Shown here: in pieces, positions 10,014 to 20,110 of the stretch
Position numbering within the stretch: the first letter of the stretch is position 1
Layout: every line of letters begins with the position of its first letter
NCBI GenBank assembly: GCA_947498065.1
Contig: CANMIS010000004.1
Span: forward strand, 248,001-312,000
Direction: 5' to 3'
From: an uncultured Erythrobacter sp.
Lineage (GTDB): Bacteria; Pseudomonadota; Alphaproteobacteria; Sphingomonadales; Sphingomonadaceae
Length of the DNA stretch: 64,000 bases
Made by a program: the position numbers and the translations under genes
Notes under the pieces: model-generated
What the model saw: the letters and a program-made list of their open reading frames with translations, nothing else
Told to the model about the DNA's origin: nothing
Database searches by the model: none

Positions 10014-10712
10014 TTAGGTGAAGTAGCTCTCGCCCATCGCGTCGAGCAAAACTGCGGCGCGAAGCTCCGCGATACCCATGCCCTTCTCGCTGCTGGTTAT
10101 GTGCAGCTCAGGAAAGGCGGCAACATGCTTGCGCGCTTCGGCGGAGACCGCCTCCGCCGTCTTGGCAAGCTGGCTCGCTTTGATCTTATCCGCTTTGGTT
10201 AGGACGACGCGGTAGCCGACAGCTGCCTCATCCAGCATGGTCATCATTTCACGGTCCACGTCTTTGAGGCCGTGACGGCAGTCGACCAGCACCAGATTGC
10301 GAGCGAGAACGGGCCGTCCGCGCAAATATTGGCGCACCAGCTTCTTCCAAGTCTCGACCACTTTGGGCGGGGCCTTGGCAAAGCCATAGCCTGGCATATC
10401 GACGAGCCGGAACTGCGTCGGCTCACCCACTTCAAAGACGTTGAGCTCCTGCGTGCGGCCCGGCGTAACCGAGGTCCGCGCAATTGAGCGGCGGCCCGTG
10501 AGCGCATTGAGCAGCGAGCTCTTGCCAACATTGGAGCGCCCGCAAAAGGCAATCTCCGGCACCGTCGGCTCAGGCAGGAATTTGAGCTGGGGCGCGGACA
10601 ATAGGAAGTCCACGCGCCCGGAGAACAGCTTGGAAGCGGTGCGCTCACGAAATTTCTGCGCGCGCTCCTCTTGCTCTTGCTGCTCTTGCGCTTGTTGTTC
10701 CTCTGGGGTCAC
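10014..10712 (-). CDS. yihA: Ribosome biogenesis GTP-binding protein YihA/YsxC
   Basis: GRSNVGKSSLLNALTGR, PGRTQELN, DMPGYGFA, TKADK. Confidence 0.93.
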   Translation of the reverse strand: MTPEEQQAQEQQEQEERAQKFRERTASKLFSGRVDFLLSAPQLKFLPEPTVPEIAFCGRSNVGKSSLLNALTGRRSIARTSVTPGRTQELNVFEVGEPTQFRLVDMPGYGFAKAPPKVVETWKKLVRQYLRGRPVLARNLVLVDCRHGLKDVDREMMTMLDEAAVGYRVVLTKADKIKASQLAKTAEAVSAEARKHVAAFPELHITSSEKGMGIAELRAAVLLDAMGESYFT

Positions 10713-12493
10713 GCCTCGCCCTTTGATTGGTCCTCAAGCGCTTTGCTGCGCTCCTTCTCGGCCTTTTCCTTTTCCGCCGCAGCGCGCAATTGCGGGTGCT
10801 TTGAATAAAGATAGCTTTGCTGAGCCAGCGTGAGGATGTTCGAGGTTACCCAGTAGAGCAGCAGACCAGCGGCAAACGGCGCCATAACGAACATCAAAAT
10901 CCACGGCATGAAGTTGAAGATTTGCTGCTGCATCGGGTCCATGGCCGATGGGTTGAGCTTAAACGTCAGCCACATGGTGATGCCGAGCAGGACCGCGAGC
11001 ACGCCGATGCCGAGGAAGCCGGTGACTTCAAACGGCAGCAGGCCGAACAGGTTGAGGATCGTCCAAGGGTCAGGCGCGGACAGATCCTTGATCCAGAACT
11101 CGACCAGCGGCTCATGCCGCATTTCGATCGCCAGGATCAGAACCTTGTAGAGCGCGAAGAAGATCGGGATTTGAATGAGCAGCGGCAAACAGCCGGCGAG
11201 AGGATTGACCTTCTCATCCTTGTACAGCTTCATGATCTCTTGCTGCTGCTTTTGCTTGTCGTCTTTGAAGCGCTCCTGGATCGCCTTCATCTTAGGCTGA
11301 ACCGCTTTCATCGCGGCCATGCTGGCGAACTGCTTTTGCGCAATCGGGAACAGCAGACCGCGAATGATCACGGTGAGCAGGATAATCGCAACGCCGAAAT
11401 TGCCGACAAATGCGAACAGAGTTTTGAGCAGCAGCAGCAGCGGCTTCTCGAGGAACCAGAACCAGCCCCACGAAATCGCCAAGCCAAAATCGTCAATGCC
11501 AGAGGCTTCATATGCGTCGAGCACCGAGCTCTCTTTGGCGCCTACAAACAGCTGAGTTGATTGCTCGATAGATTGCCCGGCTGGCAGAGTGACCGCATCA
11601 TAGATCAGATCACTGCGGTAAATCTCGCCGCCCAGCGCGCGGAAACTGCTCTCAAAATTCCCTTCGCCCGGCACCAGCGCAGACAGCCAATAGCGGTCTG
11701 TAAAGCCGAGCCAATTGGCTTTGCCCTCTGGGGTGTAGCTGGGGACCTCGTCGAGGTCATCGTAAGCGTATTCCTCGTCGATCGTGCCGCCGAACACACC
11801 AACCGGGCCCGCGTGAACGATAAATTCGTCCGCTGAGGCATTGGCGCTCGTGCGATTGATCAGCGAGAACGGTTGAACCACCGCCGCGCTTTCACCCGCA
11901 TTGGATACGGTTTGCACCGCTTCCAGCATGTAATTGTCATCGATCGAAAGCTTGATCGAATAGGTCAGGCCATCGGCCGCCTCGTGCGTCAGTGTGACCG
12001 GCGTATCCACCGTCAGCCGCTCCGCATCGGCGGTCCACACAACATCCGGGCCAAGCCGCTCAGCATTCGCCAAGAAGCCGAACTCAGCAAAATATTGGTT
12101 GTCCGTGCGATCGGGCGCAAACAGCCGCACCGGTCCGCTGTCATCGTCAATCGTCTGGCGATGATCCTTAAAGACAATGTCATCAATCCGCGCGCCAACT
12201 AGGTTGATCGATCCAGCCAGGCGCGGCGCATCAATCGCCACCCGCAGCGGGTTTTCCAACGCCGCATTGAGATCCACCGGACCTGCCGCAGGGGTAACGC
12301 CGCTGGGCAAATCTGCTGCGACAACGCTGGTCCCCGGGACATCGCCCGCGCTCGCAGCCGCCGCTGGATCAACTTCTTCGGTCGACGCCGTGATCGCGGC
12401 ATCCGGATAGAACTGGCGCATGGCCACGTCCCAACCGAGTATAAGCAGACCTGAAAGCGCTACGGCCAGCAACAAATTACGCTGATTGTCCAA
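10709..12493 (-). CDS. yidC: Membrane protein insertase YidC
   Basis: [63 protein letters not shown], cluster context. Confidence 0.95.
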   Translation of the reverse strand: [594 protein letters not shown]

Positions 12494-12569
12494 GAGTAAA
12501 TCCTGTTTGTATGTTTGCCCGATTTGGCGGCAGGCGTGTTATATAGGTATGACAGTCAAAAATGCGAAC

Positions 12570-12779
12570 TCAAGGGACAGGATCATATCCATGCCCGCCC
12601 CACGGATGGCAGCGCATTAGCCGCTTCGTCGCCAGCCATCCACCCTTGATCGCGCCATATTTCCCCAAGGCCTGGATCGCATATTGCGAACAAGACGGCG
12701 CATAGCGGCAGGTCGGCGGCAAAATCCGGCTTGGCCCCCATTGCCACAGCTTGGCGATGAAGATGAGAATGTGCTTCAT
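12570..12779 (-). CDS. yidD: Membrane protein insertion efficiency factor YidD
   Basis: CRYAPSCSQYAIQALGKYGAIKGGWLATKRLMRCHPWGGHGYDPVP. Confidence 0.95.
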   Translation of the reverse strand: MKHILIFIAKLWQWGPSRILPPTCRYAPSCSQYAIQALGKYGAIKGGWLATKRLMRCHPWGGHGYDPVP

Positions 12780-13186
12780 GAAGGCGCCGAACCGCTGGCC
12801 TTTTGGCTCGGGATTTGGCGCTTGCCGCGCCGCGGCCTGCGCCCGCGGGCCGGATCGCCCTTCCCCGCCTTGGCGCGCTCCAATGCATGTTCAAGCTCTT
12901 GACCCAGTGCGTCAAAGTCGCGCTCCACCCCGCCGGCACGGCCGATCAAGACGTGGTCATGATCTGCTAGGCCAAACTGAGGCAAAGCGGCCCGCAGAAT
13001 TTCCCGGAAACGGCGTTTCATTCGGTTGCGCACCACTGCATTGCCGATCTTCTTGGTGACAGTGATGCCATAACGCTGACCCAGACCGCCATTGGGGCGG
13101 GTAAGCAAAACGAACCCAGGCCGCGCCACACGCAAACCGCGATTCGCCGCCAAGAAGTCAGACCGCTTTGTAAGAACTTGAGCCAT
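12776..13186 (-). CDS. rnpA: Ribonuclease P protein component
   Basis: LTKRSDFLAANRG..., YGITVTKKIGNAVVRNRMKRRFRE; start refined to 13186. Confidence 0.92.
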   Translation of the reverse strand: MAQVLTKRSDFLAANRGLRVARPGFVLLTRPNGGLGQRYGITVTKKIGNAVVRNRMKRRFREILRAALPQFGLADHDHVLIGRAGGVERDFDALGQELEHALERAKAGKGDPARGRRPRRGKRQIPSQKASGSAPS

Positions 13187-13256
13187 TGAGGTGCTGCTAT
13201 ACGCAGAACGGGCCCCCATTGGGAGCCCGCAGCATGCGACTGTATCTGTCGCGAGC

Positions 13257-13283
13257 AAAAACTGCGCGCCCCAGAAGGGGCGC
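13257..13283 (-). terminator. Terminator downstream of rpmH
   Basis: On minus strand GCGCCCC-ttct-GGGGCGC, then GCAGTTTTT. Confidence 0.65.
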
Positions 13284-13296
13284 CGACCAGCTTAAT

Positions 13297-13431
13297 TTAC
13301 GCGCAAAGGGTCTTGCGGCCACGCTTGCGGCGAGCGCGCAGAACCTTGCGGCCACCTGGCGTAGCTTTGCGAGCGAAGAAACCGTGGCGGCGAGCGCGCA
13401 CGAGATTGCTAGGTTGGAATGTCCGCTTCAT
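13297..13431 (-). CDS. rpmH: 50S ribosomal protein L34 (not in the supplied ORF track)
   Basis: Minus-strand translation [44 protein letters not shown], typical L34, directly upstream of rnpA. Confidence 0.95.
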   Translation of the reverse strand: MKRTFQPSNLVRARRHGFFARKATPGGRKVLRARRKRGRKTLCA

Positions 13432-13529
13432 ATAGTCCTCGAAATCAGTGTGCTCAGCAATATCAGGTATCGCTATTGCTGCGCGAATAAAAAGGGCCGC
13501 CTGCTGGCGACCGCATTACGAGCGCGCAG

Positions 13530-14489
13530 TTATGGGAAAGCGTAACCTGAGTCAAGCATTGCGAGCTCAACATGAGCGATATCATTGAATGCCAGTTTGA
13601 TGGTGGGCAGCATGATAAAGTTCAGATCAATCTGGCGCTTGCGCTCAACCTTAGGAGCCTGCTGCAAGCGATCCGGGCGCAGCCAGCTACGCATTTCGTC
13701 CGCGCCGAGCCATTTGGCGCTTTGGTGCGGCACGGAATTGGTCATCGCGTAAAAGTCGCGGGCGCGCACAGCGCTCATGCCCATCTCGGTGTAATAGTCG
13801 AGATAGAGGCGGTTTTCCGGTGCGTCCGGAGCAAAGTCCTGTGGTTGGCGGCCATAATTGTCGAGCCAGGAATGCACGGCGAACTCAGCGCCGTCTTCCA
13901 TCGTGCGGGTTGTGCCCGCCAGAAACAGCTCAACGGCGCCTGAACGCACTGATCCGCCGTCAGGGACATGGGTGGAGATGCCAGCAGCGCGAATGGCGCG
14001 GCCCACAGCCAGATTGGCAATGTCATCGCTGGTGCCTGGCGCTTCGATCAGTTCAAGCTGTTTGAGGCCTGGGAAGTCACGCAGCATCGCGCTGAAATAT
14101 TGCGGGCTCATCCGGTTGGTTGAGCCGACGACAGCGGCGCGGTTCTCATCGAGCACCTGGAACGGGCCATATTGCGCAAGGGCCGTTTTCGCTGGCCGCG
14201 CAGCCGCTGGCAGCGGCGCTGCATAGCGGGCGGTCATTGCCGCAGTTTGCGGCTCCACATAGGTGTATTCAGTGGTAACCGTGGTGCTGCCAGCCGACAC
14301 CGATTGAAAGCTAGCCGGTGAGGCGGCCGACGATTGCAGACGCACCCAGCGCTGAGCCGCAGGATCCCATTCTTCCACCCAACGTTCCACCGCAACTGAA
14401 CGCGACGCGGCGAATTCTTGCGCAGCGGCGACACTTGGCAATGCAAACAAGCTGAAAAGAATGACGAAAAGGCGACCGATTTTTTGCAT
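13530..14489 (-). CDS. Secreted protein with a probable ClpP/crotonase-like periplasmic fold (COG3904-like)
   Basis: Signal peptide; segment AVGRAIRAAGISTHVPDGGSVRSGAVELFLAGTTRTMEDGAEFAVHSW resembles COG3904 proteins. Confidence 0.5.
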   Translation of the reverse strand: MQKIGRLFVILFSLFALPSVAAAQEFAASRSVAVERWVEEWDPAAQRWVRLQSSAASPASFQSVSAGSTTVTTEYTYVEPQTAAMTARYAAPLPAAARPAKTALAQYGPFQVLDENRAAVVGSTNRMSPQYFSAMLRDFPGLKQLELIEAPGTSDDIANLAVGRAIRAAGISTHVPDGGSVRSGAVELFLAGTTRTMEDGAEFAVHSWLDNYGRQPQDFAPDAPENRLYLDYYTEMGMSAVRARDFYAMTNSVPHQSAKWLGADEMRSWLRPDRLQQAPKVERKRQIDLNFIMLPTIKLAFNDIAHVELAMLDSGYAFP

Positions 14490-14634
14490 GCCGACTCTAT
14501 AGATTCGACATATTTTAGGAATGGCGAAGTTTTATGCTTGCCAAAACCTTTAGGACTTGCACCTATGCCCGTAAGTAGTGCGCTTTAAAGAGTTTAGAGA
14601 GTCAAACGCACTATAGTTATTAGGGGGTTACTGC

Positions 14635-16131
14635 GTGGTCGCGCTGGTAAAAACGGTCGCTTATCTCGGGCTAGAAGCACGCAGCGTCGAAGTACAATGC
14701 CAAGTTGCCTCTGGTTTGCCGCGCTTCACAGTGGTCGGATTGCCGGACAAAGCTGTTAGCGAAAGCCGCGAACGGGTGCAGGCGGCGCTGGCCGCGATGG
14801 GCCTCGCCCTGCCTCCCAAACGGATCACCATCAACCTGTCTCCAGCCGATCTGCCGAAAGACGGCTCGCACTATGATTTGCCCATCGCGCTTGCGCTTCT
14901 TGCGGCAATGGGTGTGACCGATGCGGAGCAATTGGGCGACTGGCTGGCGGTTGGCGAGCTGTCGCTTGATGGCCGAATTGTCGCCACGCCAGGCGCGTTG
15001 CTGGCCGCGCTGCATGCGAGCGAGAATGAGATCGGATTGATCTGCCCGGCAGAGCAAGGCCCCGAGGCCAAATGGGCGAGCGGCATACCTGTGCTTGCGG
15101 CGAAGGATCTGGTCAGCCTGCTCAACCACCTCAAAGGCACGCAGACCTTAGCGGAGCCCGAACGTGGCGCGATTGAAGAGAAGCCGATTGGCGCAAACCT
15201 GAAGCAAGTCAAAGGGCAAGAGACCGCCAAGCGCGCGCTCGAGATTGCCGCTAGCGGCGGGCACAATATGCTGATGATGGGTCCGCCGGGTTCAGGCAAG
15301 AGCTTGCTCGCCTCCTGCCTCCCCGGGATTTTGCCTGAACTCACGCCCGGCGAAGCGCTGGAGGTGTCGATGGTGCAATCGGTTGCAGGCCTGCTCGACA
15401 GCGGGCGGATCAGCCGCTCGCGCCCTTTTCGCGCGCCGCATCACTCCGCGAGCATGGCTGCTTTAACGGGAGGCGGCCTGAAAGTGCGCCCCGGCGAGGT
15501 CAGCCTCGCGCATCTCGGCGTGCTGTTCCTTGATGAGCTACCGGAATTTCAGCGACCCGTGCTCGATTCCCTCAGGCAACCACTGGAGACCGGCCATGTC
15601 GATGTCGCCCGCGCCAATGCGCACGTCACCTTTCCAGCCAGAGTGCAATTGATCGCCGCCATGAACCCGTGCCGCTGCGGCCATGCGGGCGAGCCGGGCC
15701 ATGTTTGCGCGCGCGGGCCGCGCTGCGCCACCGAATACCAAGCGCGTATCAGCGGACCCTTGCTGGACCGGATCGACCTGCATGTCGAAGTGGCGGCGGT
15801 GAGCGCGATGGACATGGCGCTGCCGCCAGCGAGCGAAGGCAGCGAAGCGGTCGCGCAAAGAGTGGCGGCGGCTCGGCGAGTGCAAGAGACCCGAGGTGTC
15901 CGTTCCAATGCGGAGCTCGATGGAGAGAAGCTGGAGCATTTTGCCTCGCCCGATGAGGCGGGGCGGCAATTGCTGATGCAGGCGGCTGAAAAGCTGCGCC
16001 TGTCAGCGCGCGGATACACCAGAATGCTCAGGGTCGCGCGGACAATCGCCGATCTCTCAGGGGCGGAGACTGTCGGGCGCGCACATATCGCTGAGGCGCT
16101 AAGCTATCGCCATCAGCCTGCGCGGATGTAG
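14635..16131 (+). CDS. comM: YifB family Mg chelatase-like AAA ATPase (ComM)
   Basis: GLPRFTVVGLPDKAVSESRERVQAA, GPPGSGKSLLASCLPGILP, FRAPHHSAS, NPCRCGH. Confidence 0.93.
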   Translation: MVALVKTVAYLGLEARSVEVQCQVASGLPRFTVVGLPDKAVSESRERVQAALAAMGLALPPKRITINLSPADLPKDGSHYDLPIALALLAAMGVTDAEQLGDWLAVGELSLDGRIVATPGALLAALHASENEIGLICPAEQGPEAKWASGIPVLAAKDLVSLLNHLKGTQTLAEPERGAIEEKPIGANLKQVKGQETAKRALEIAASGGHNMLMMGPPGSGKSLLASCLPGILPELTPGEALEVSMVQSVAGLLDSGRISRSRPFRAPHHSASMAALTGGGLKVRPGEVSLAHLGVLFLDELPEFQRPVLDSLRQPLETGHVDVARANAHVTFPARVQLIAAMNPCRCGHAGEPGHVCARGPRCATEYQARISGPLLDRIDLHVEVAAVSAMDMALPPASEGSEAVAQRVAAARRVQETRGVRSNAELDGEKLEHFASPDEAGRQLLMQAAEKLRLSARGYTRMLRVARTIADLSGAETVGRAHIAEALSYRHQPARM

Positions 16132-16151
16132 CAAATAACTAGGTTCTTTGA

Positions 16152-16700
16152 TTAACCCGCTGCGCGCTTCGCAGCGGCCAGATCAACCACATCACCGCGC
16201 GTCAGATCGCCGTCTGCCGACGCGATCGAGCCATCGGAGCGTTTGCCGAGGTTTTCGCGCGCGACCAGCCACAGATCTTCATGGGTCAAAATGCGTCCGT
16301 CATGGGCGAGAATTGAAACCGGGCCGATTGGCAAACGATCCTTCTCGTCGACCAGGACCGGGCTCTCTTCAACCTCGACACCGTATTTCTGGCCCCATTG
16401 GCGAAGGGCGAGCATCGCGGGGAGCAGATCAAAGCCCTTGGGTGTCAGGCGGTATTCAATCTTGCGGCGATCATCCGCGCATGGCTCTCTTTTCAGGATC
16501 CCATGCTCGACCAATTTCGCGAGCCTGTTGGACAGAATATTGCGCGCAATGCCGAGCTCGCTGAGGAATTCCTCGAAATGGTGAAGCCCGTTGAAGCTCG
16601 CACGCAGAATCATAAATGACCAGCGTTCGCCCATCACTTCAAGTGCTTGCGGCAGGCCGCACTCGGTTAGTTCGCGTAGTGGCTCGCGGATATCGCCCAT
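16152..16700 (-). CDS. HxlR family transcriptional regulator
   Basis: CGLPQALEVMGERWSFMILRASFNGLHHFEEFLSELGIARNILSNRLAKLVEHGIL. Confidence 0.9.
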   Translation of the reverse strand: MGDIREPLRELTECGLPQALEVMGERWSFMILRASFNGLHHFEEFLSELGIARNILSNRLAKLVEHGILKREPCADDRRKIEYRLTPKGFDLLPAMLALRQWGQKYGVEVEESPVLVDEKDRLPIGPVSILAHDGRILTHEDLWLVARENLGKRSDGSIASADGDLTRGDVVDLAAAKRAAG

Positions 16701-16766
16701 ATTCAGTCCTCTCCCTGAAACCTATTTAGCGCGATTTTCCAATGACGCAAAAAGATTTCAGTTTTT

Positions 16767-16810
16767 AGTTGCAACTCAAAACCTAATCACTTAGGTAGTG
16801 ATTCGCAACT
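16767..16810. promoter_or_regulatory. Candidate HxlR operator region
   Basis: Perfect palindrome AGTTGCAACT (16767-16776) and inverted repeat AATCAC-ttaggta-GTGATT (16785-16803) between divergent genes. Confidence 0.4.
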
Positions 16811-16855
16811 GGTTTTGAAATGAAACTAAATCACAACTCAAGCAAGGAATGAACG

Positions 16856-17197
16856 ATGACCCTCTCCCTTTCACGTTTCAGCCGCTTTTCGGTTTTCGCA
16901 ATGGCGCTGGTCTACACTGCCCTGACATTCGGCGTGGCAACGGCGCCTTCGCCCGCAATGGCGAAGAGCGGCCCATATTACACCGTCACTCTTGCTCAGC
17001 CCGCCGATGACAACCGCGCGGTCGCATCAGGCGTCGCTTGGTCATGCAAAGGCACCACATGTGTCGCGAACAAAGGCCCGTCCCGCCCGCTTCGCATTTG
17101 CCGCGGCCTCGCGCGGGAATTCGGTGAGATCGTGAGCTTCACCGCCAAAGGTGAACAGCTGGCTGCGGACAAGCTGGCGAAGTGCAACGGCAAATAA
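16856..17197 (+). CDS. Small secreted protein, CC_3452-like family
   Basis: Signal peptide; YYTVTLAQPADDNRAVASGVAWSCKGTTCVANKGPSRPLRICRGLAREFG. Confidence 0.65.
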   Translation: MTLSLSRFSRFSVFAMALVYTALTFGVATAPSPAMAKSGPYYTVTLAQPADDNRAVASGVAWSCKGTTCVANKGPSRPLRICRGLAREFGEIVSFTAKGEQLAADKLAKCNGK

Positions 17198-17255
17198 GCC
17201 GACCTAACAGAACTCCTCTCGCCCGAAGCTCTCCAACTCGGGCGAAGAAAGATGG

Positions 17256-17297
17256 CCCCCGGCGCTTCCCCAATGCGCGCCGGGGGTCTTTTGTTTT
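17256..17297 (+). terminator. Rho-independent terminator
   Basis: CCCCCGGCGC-loop-GCGCCGGGGG followed by TCTTTTGTTTT. Confidence 0.85.
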
Positions 17298-17312
17298 AGG
17301 CTGCTAATTATT

Positions 17313-17927
17313 CTAGCCTGCTAAGAAGCCAGCGGAGCGCAATTGCGCCTCTAGGCTTGGCGCATCGGTGAACAAATGCGCCGACCATCCGCGAGCCTGC
17401 GCCGCCTCAATATTCGCGGCATTATCATCGGTGAAGAAAAGCTGCTCAGCCGCGAAGCCGCTGCGCTGCTCGACAATCTCGTAGATGCGTGCTTCAGGCT
17501 TTGCGACCTTCTCCGTGCCTGACACGATGATGTCGTCGAACAGGTCAAAGATCGCGTGCTCAGGGCGGAACATATTCCAAAATTCATGCCCGAAATTGGT
17601 CAGGCAAAACAGCGGCACCCCGTCAGCGTGCAGGCGTTTGACGATTTCATGCGTCCCATCAACCGGGCCTGGCACGGTCTCGTTAAAGCGCGTGGCATAC
17701 GCTTCGAGATGGGCCTCATACGTCGGGAACATCGCAATCCGCTCTGGCACCATATCACCCAGCGGGCGGCCGCGATCATGTTCGAAATGCCATTCTTCGG
17801 TCACGACATTGGCGAGGAACCAATCGAGCTCTTCGCGGTCCTCGATCAGCTTCTCAAACAGAGCCCGAAGCTGCCAGTGAAACAGCACGCGCCCCACATC
17901 GAACACGACGGCAACGGGTGACTTACT
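17313..17927 (-). CDS. HAD family hydrolase
   Basis: VVFDVGRVLFHW, LFCLTNFGHEFW, KPEARIYE, FFTDDNAANIEAA. Confidence 0.88.
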   Translation of the reverse strand, partial: SKSPVAVVFDVGRVLFHWQLRALFEKLIEDREELDWFLANVVTEEWHFEHDRGRPLGDMVPERIAMFPTYEAHLEAYATRFNETVPGPVDGTHEIVKRLHADGVPLFCLTNFGHEFWNMFRPEHAIFDLFDDIIVSGTEKVAKPEARIYEIVEQRSGFAAEQLFFTDDNAANIEAAQARGWSAHLFTDAPSLEAQLRSAGFLAG

Positions 17928-18032
17928 CATTAGGAATGCTCCAAACACGGCAACGGCCCGCTCTCCATTGCGGAGGCGGGCCGGTGCGGTTGCTCAATTG
18001 CCGCGCAGGCAATCGGCCAATAACAGGACTGA

Positions 18033-18158
18033 TTAGCCCTGGCGCGCCTTGAAACGGCGATTGGTCTTGTTGATCACATAGGTGCGACCACGACGACGAA
18101 TCACTCGGCAATCGCGGTGACGGTTTTTCAGCGACTTCAGGCTGTTGCGGATTTTCAT
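18033..18158 (-). CDS. rpmJ: 50S ribosomal protein L36 (YkgO-type; not in ORF track)
   Basis: Minus-strand translation [41 protein letters not shown]. Confidence 0.93.
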   Translation of the reverse strand: MKIRNSLKSLKNRHRDCRVIRRRGRTYVINKTNRRFKARQG

Positions 18159-18295
18159 TGTCTGTCTTCCAAAAGGTAAGCGCGCCGGAGATAGCCCCGA
18201 CGCGCGGAATTTGTTGAGCGCCCACTAGCGCCCGAGCCCGCCAAGGTCAAGCAATCTAAGCCGCAAAATCATGCACCTCGGCCTGACTTTACGGC

Positions 18296-19300
18296 CTAGC
18301 GCAGATCTGACAGCTTTCGCTCCCACGCCAGCGCGTGGGTGATAATCGTGTCGAGGTCAGCGTGCTTGGGCTGCCACGGCAAGGTGGATTGGATCCGCTT
18401 TGGATCAGAGACAAGCGAATCGGGATCGCCCGCCCGGCGCCCCTGAAGCACGCGGTTTATCGGGCGATTCGTCACACGGTCGACCGCATCCAGCACCTCA
18501 AGAACCGAGAAGCCTCGGCCATAACCGCAATTCATCGTAAGCGAGCGCTGGGGCTGTTCAATCAGCGCCTCAAGCGCCAGCACATGCGCCGCCGCCAAAT
18601 CGCTGACATGGATATAGTCGCGCACCCCCGTGCCATCGGGCGTGTCATAGTCCGTGCCGAACACACTCACCGATTCGCGTTTGCCCAGCGCCGCTTCAAC
18701 CGCGACCTTGATGAGGTGCGTGGCCCCTGCGGTGGATTGCCCGCTGCGCGCTTCAGGATCTGCGCCCGCGACATTGAAGTATCGCAAAGCGCAATAATTG
18801 AGATCATGCGCCGCTGATACATCGCCCAACATCTGCTCGGTCATCAGTTTCGACCAGCCATAGGGATTGATCGGATTGCGCGGCGTGTCCTCGGTAACCG
18901 GCGAGGTTTCTGGCACCCCGTAGGTGGCGGCGGTGGAGGAGAAAATGAAATGCGGCACGCCGGCCTTGGTCGCAGCCTCGATCAAGGCCCGGCTCTTCGC
19001 GGTGTTGTTATGGTAATATTTCAGCGGGTTTTCGACGCTCTCAGGAACGATGATCGAACCTGCAAAATGCATGACCGCGCCGGTTCCCTGCTCGGCAAAT
19101 ATGCGCGCCAGCAGCTCACCATCCTCAATGTCGCCTTCGTAAAGCGGTACGCCATCGGGGATCGCAAAGCGAAAGCCAGTGGTAAGGTTGTCGATCACAG
19201 CAACTGGCCAGCCTGCGTCTTTGAGCGCGAGCACTGCGTGGCTGCCAATGTAACCGGCACCGCCCGTTACGAGCACTGGGACTTTAGAAATTTCACTCAT
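18296..19300 (-). CDS. galE: UDP-glucose 4-epimerase
   Basis: VLVTGGAGYIGSHAVLAL, SSTAATYG, NPYGWSKLMTEQ, GTGVRDYIHVSDLA. Confidence 0.93.
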   Translation of the reverse strand: MSEISKVPVLVTGGAGYIGSHAVLALKDAGWPVAVIDNLTTGFRFAIPDGVPLYEGDIEDGELLARIFAEQGTGAVMHFAGSIIVPESVENPLKYYHNNTAKSRALIEAATKAGVPHFIFSSTAATYGVPETSPVTEDTPRNPINPYGWSKLMTEQMLGDVSAAHDLNYCALRYFNVAGADPEARSGQSTAGATHLIKVAVEAALGKRESVSVFGTDYDTPDGTGVRDYIHVSDLAAAHVLALEALIEQPQRSLTMNCGYGRGFSVLEVLDAVDRVTNRPINRVLQGRRAGDPDSLVSDPKRIQSTLPWQPKHADLDTIITHALAWERKLSDLR

Positions 19301-19450
19301 GGGTAAGGCCTTAGCAAGGTGGGCGTGCAAAAGCGTAGATGGCTCATCGAAAGAAGCGCAGTTTTGCACAATCGCGCCAATGGGTTCAAACAGTGCGTCA
19401 TTATAACGGGATCGCGCGATCAATCGCCGCGCATATTTGAGGAGGCCCAC

Positions 19451-20110
19451 ATGGCACAGCCCATCAGGAAACCAGCCGCAATGCTCATCGCACTGGCGGC
19501 CAGCGCCGCGCTAGGCGCCTGCGCCACCGTGCCGCCGCCCAGCCCGGTTTCTGTGACCCGGTTTCACCAGCAGGATACGCTGGGCCAGATCGGCCAAGGC
19601 GTGGTGTTTGTCGAAAACGCGCCGGACGAGAGCAACGCCAATCTCGAACTCGCCCCATATAAGGCGGCAGTGGCAGCTCAACTCGCAGCGCTTGGCTACC
19701 GCGAGGGACCTCGCAGCGAAGCCAATGCCATTGCCAGCATCTCGCTGGAGCGGTTTGATGTGCGCAGCGAGCGCCAGGACCGCGGGCCCGTGAGCGTTGG
19801 GGTCGGCGGCCGGACCGGATCGTTTGGCTCAGGCGTTGGCCTGGGCATTGGGATCAACCTTGGCGGCGCCAGCAATCGCGCGCGCATCGGCACGGAGCTG
19901 TCGGTCACGCTTCGGCCTGTCGGCGCTCAGACGCCAGCCCCAAGCAATTTGTGGGAAGGGCGCGCTCAGATCGAAGTTTCTGAGGGCACGCCTGAAGCTC
20001 AGGCGGCTGAAACTGCACCAATTTTGGCAAAAGCCTTGTTTCGCGATTTCCCAGGGGGCAATGGCGACACCGTAACGATCAAATTGCAAGATATAGAGAC
20101 GAGTGAGTGA
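19451..20110 (+). CDS. DUF4136-type lipoprotein
   Basis: Lipobox ALGACATV; conserved pattern of DUF4136 proteins; start refined to 19451. Confidence 0.6.
   Translation: MAQPIRKPAAMLIALAASAALGACATVPPPSPVSVTRFHQQDTLGQIGQGVVFVENAPDESNANLELAPYKAAVAAQLAALGYREGPRSEANAIASISLERFDVRSERQDRGPVSVGVGGRTGSFGSGVGLGIGINLGGASNRARIGTELSVTLRPVGAQTPAPSNLWEGRAQIEVSEGTPEAQAAETAPILAKALFRDFPGGNGDTVTIKLQDIETSE

Noticed and set aside
10817-11560. 247-aa plus-strand ORF antisense to yidC
   Set aside because: Charged, repetitive shadow translation; yidC is certain.
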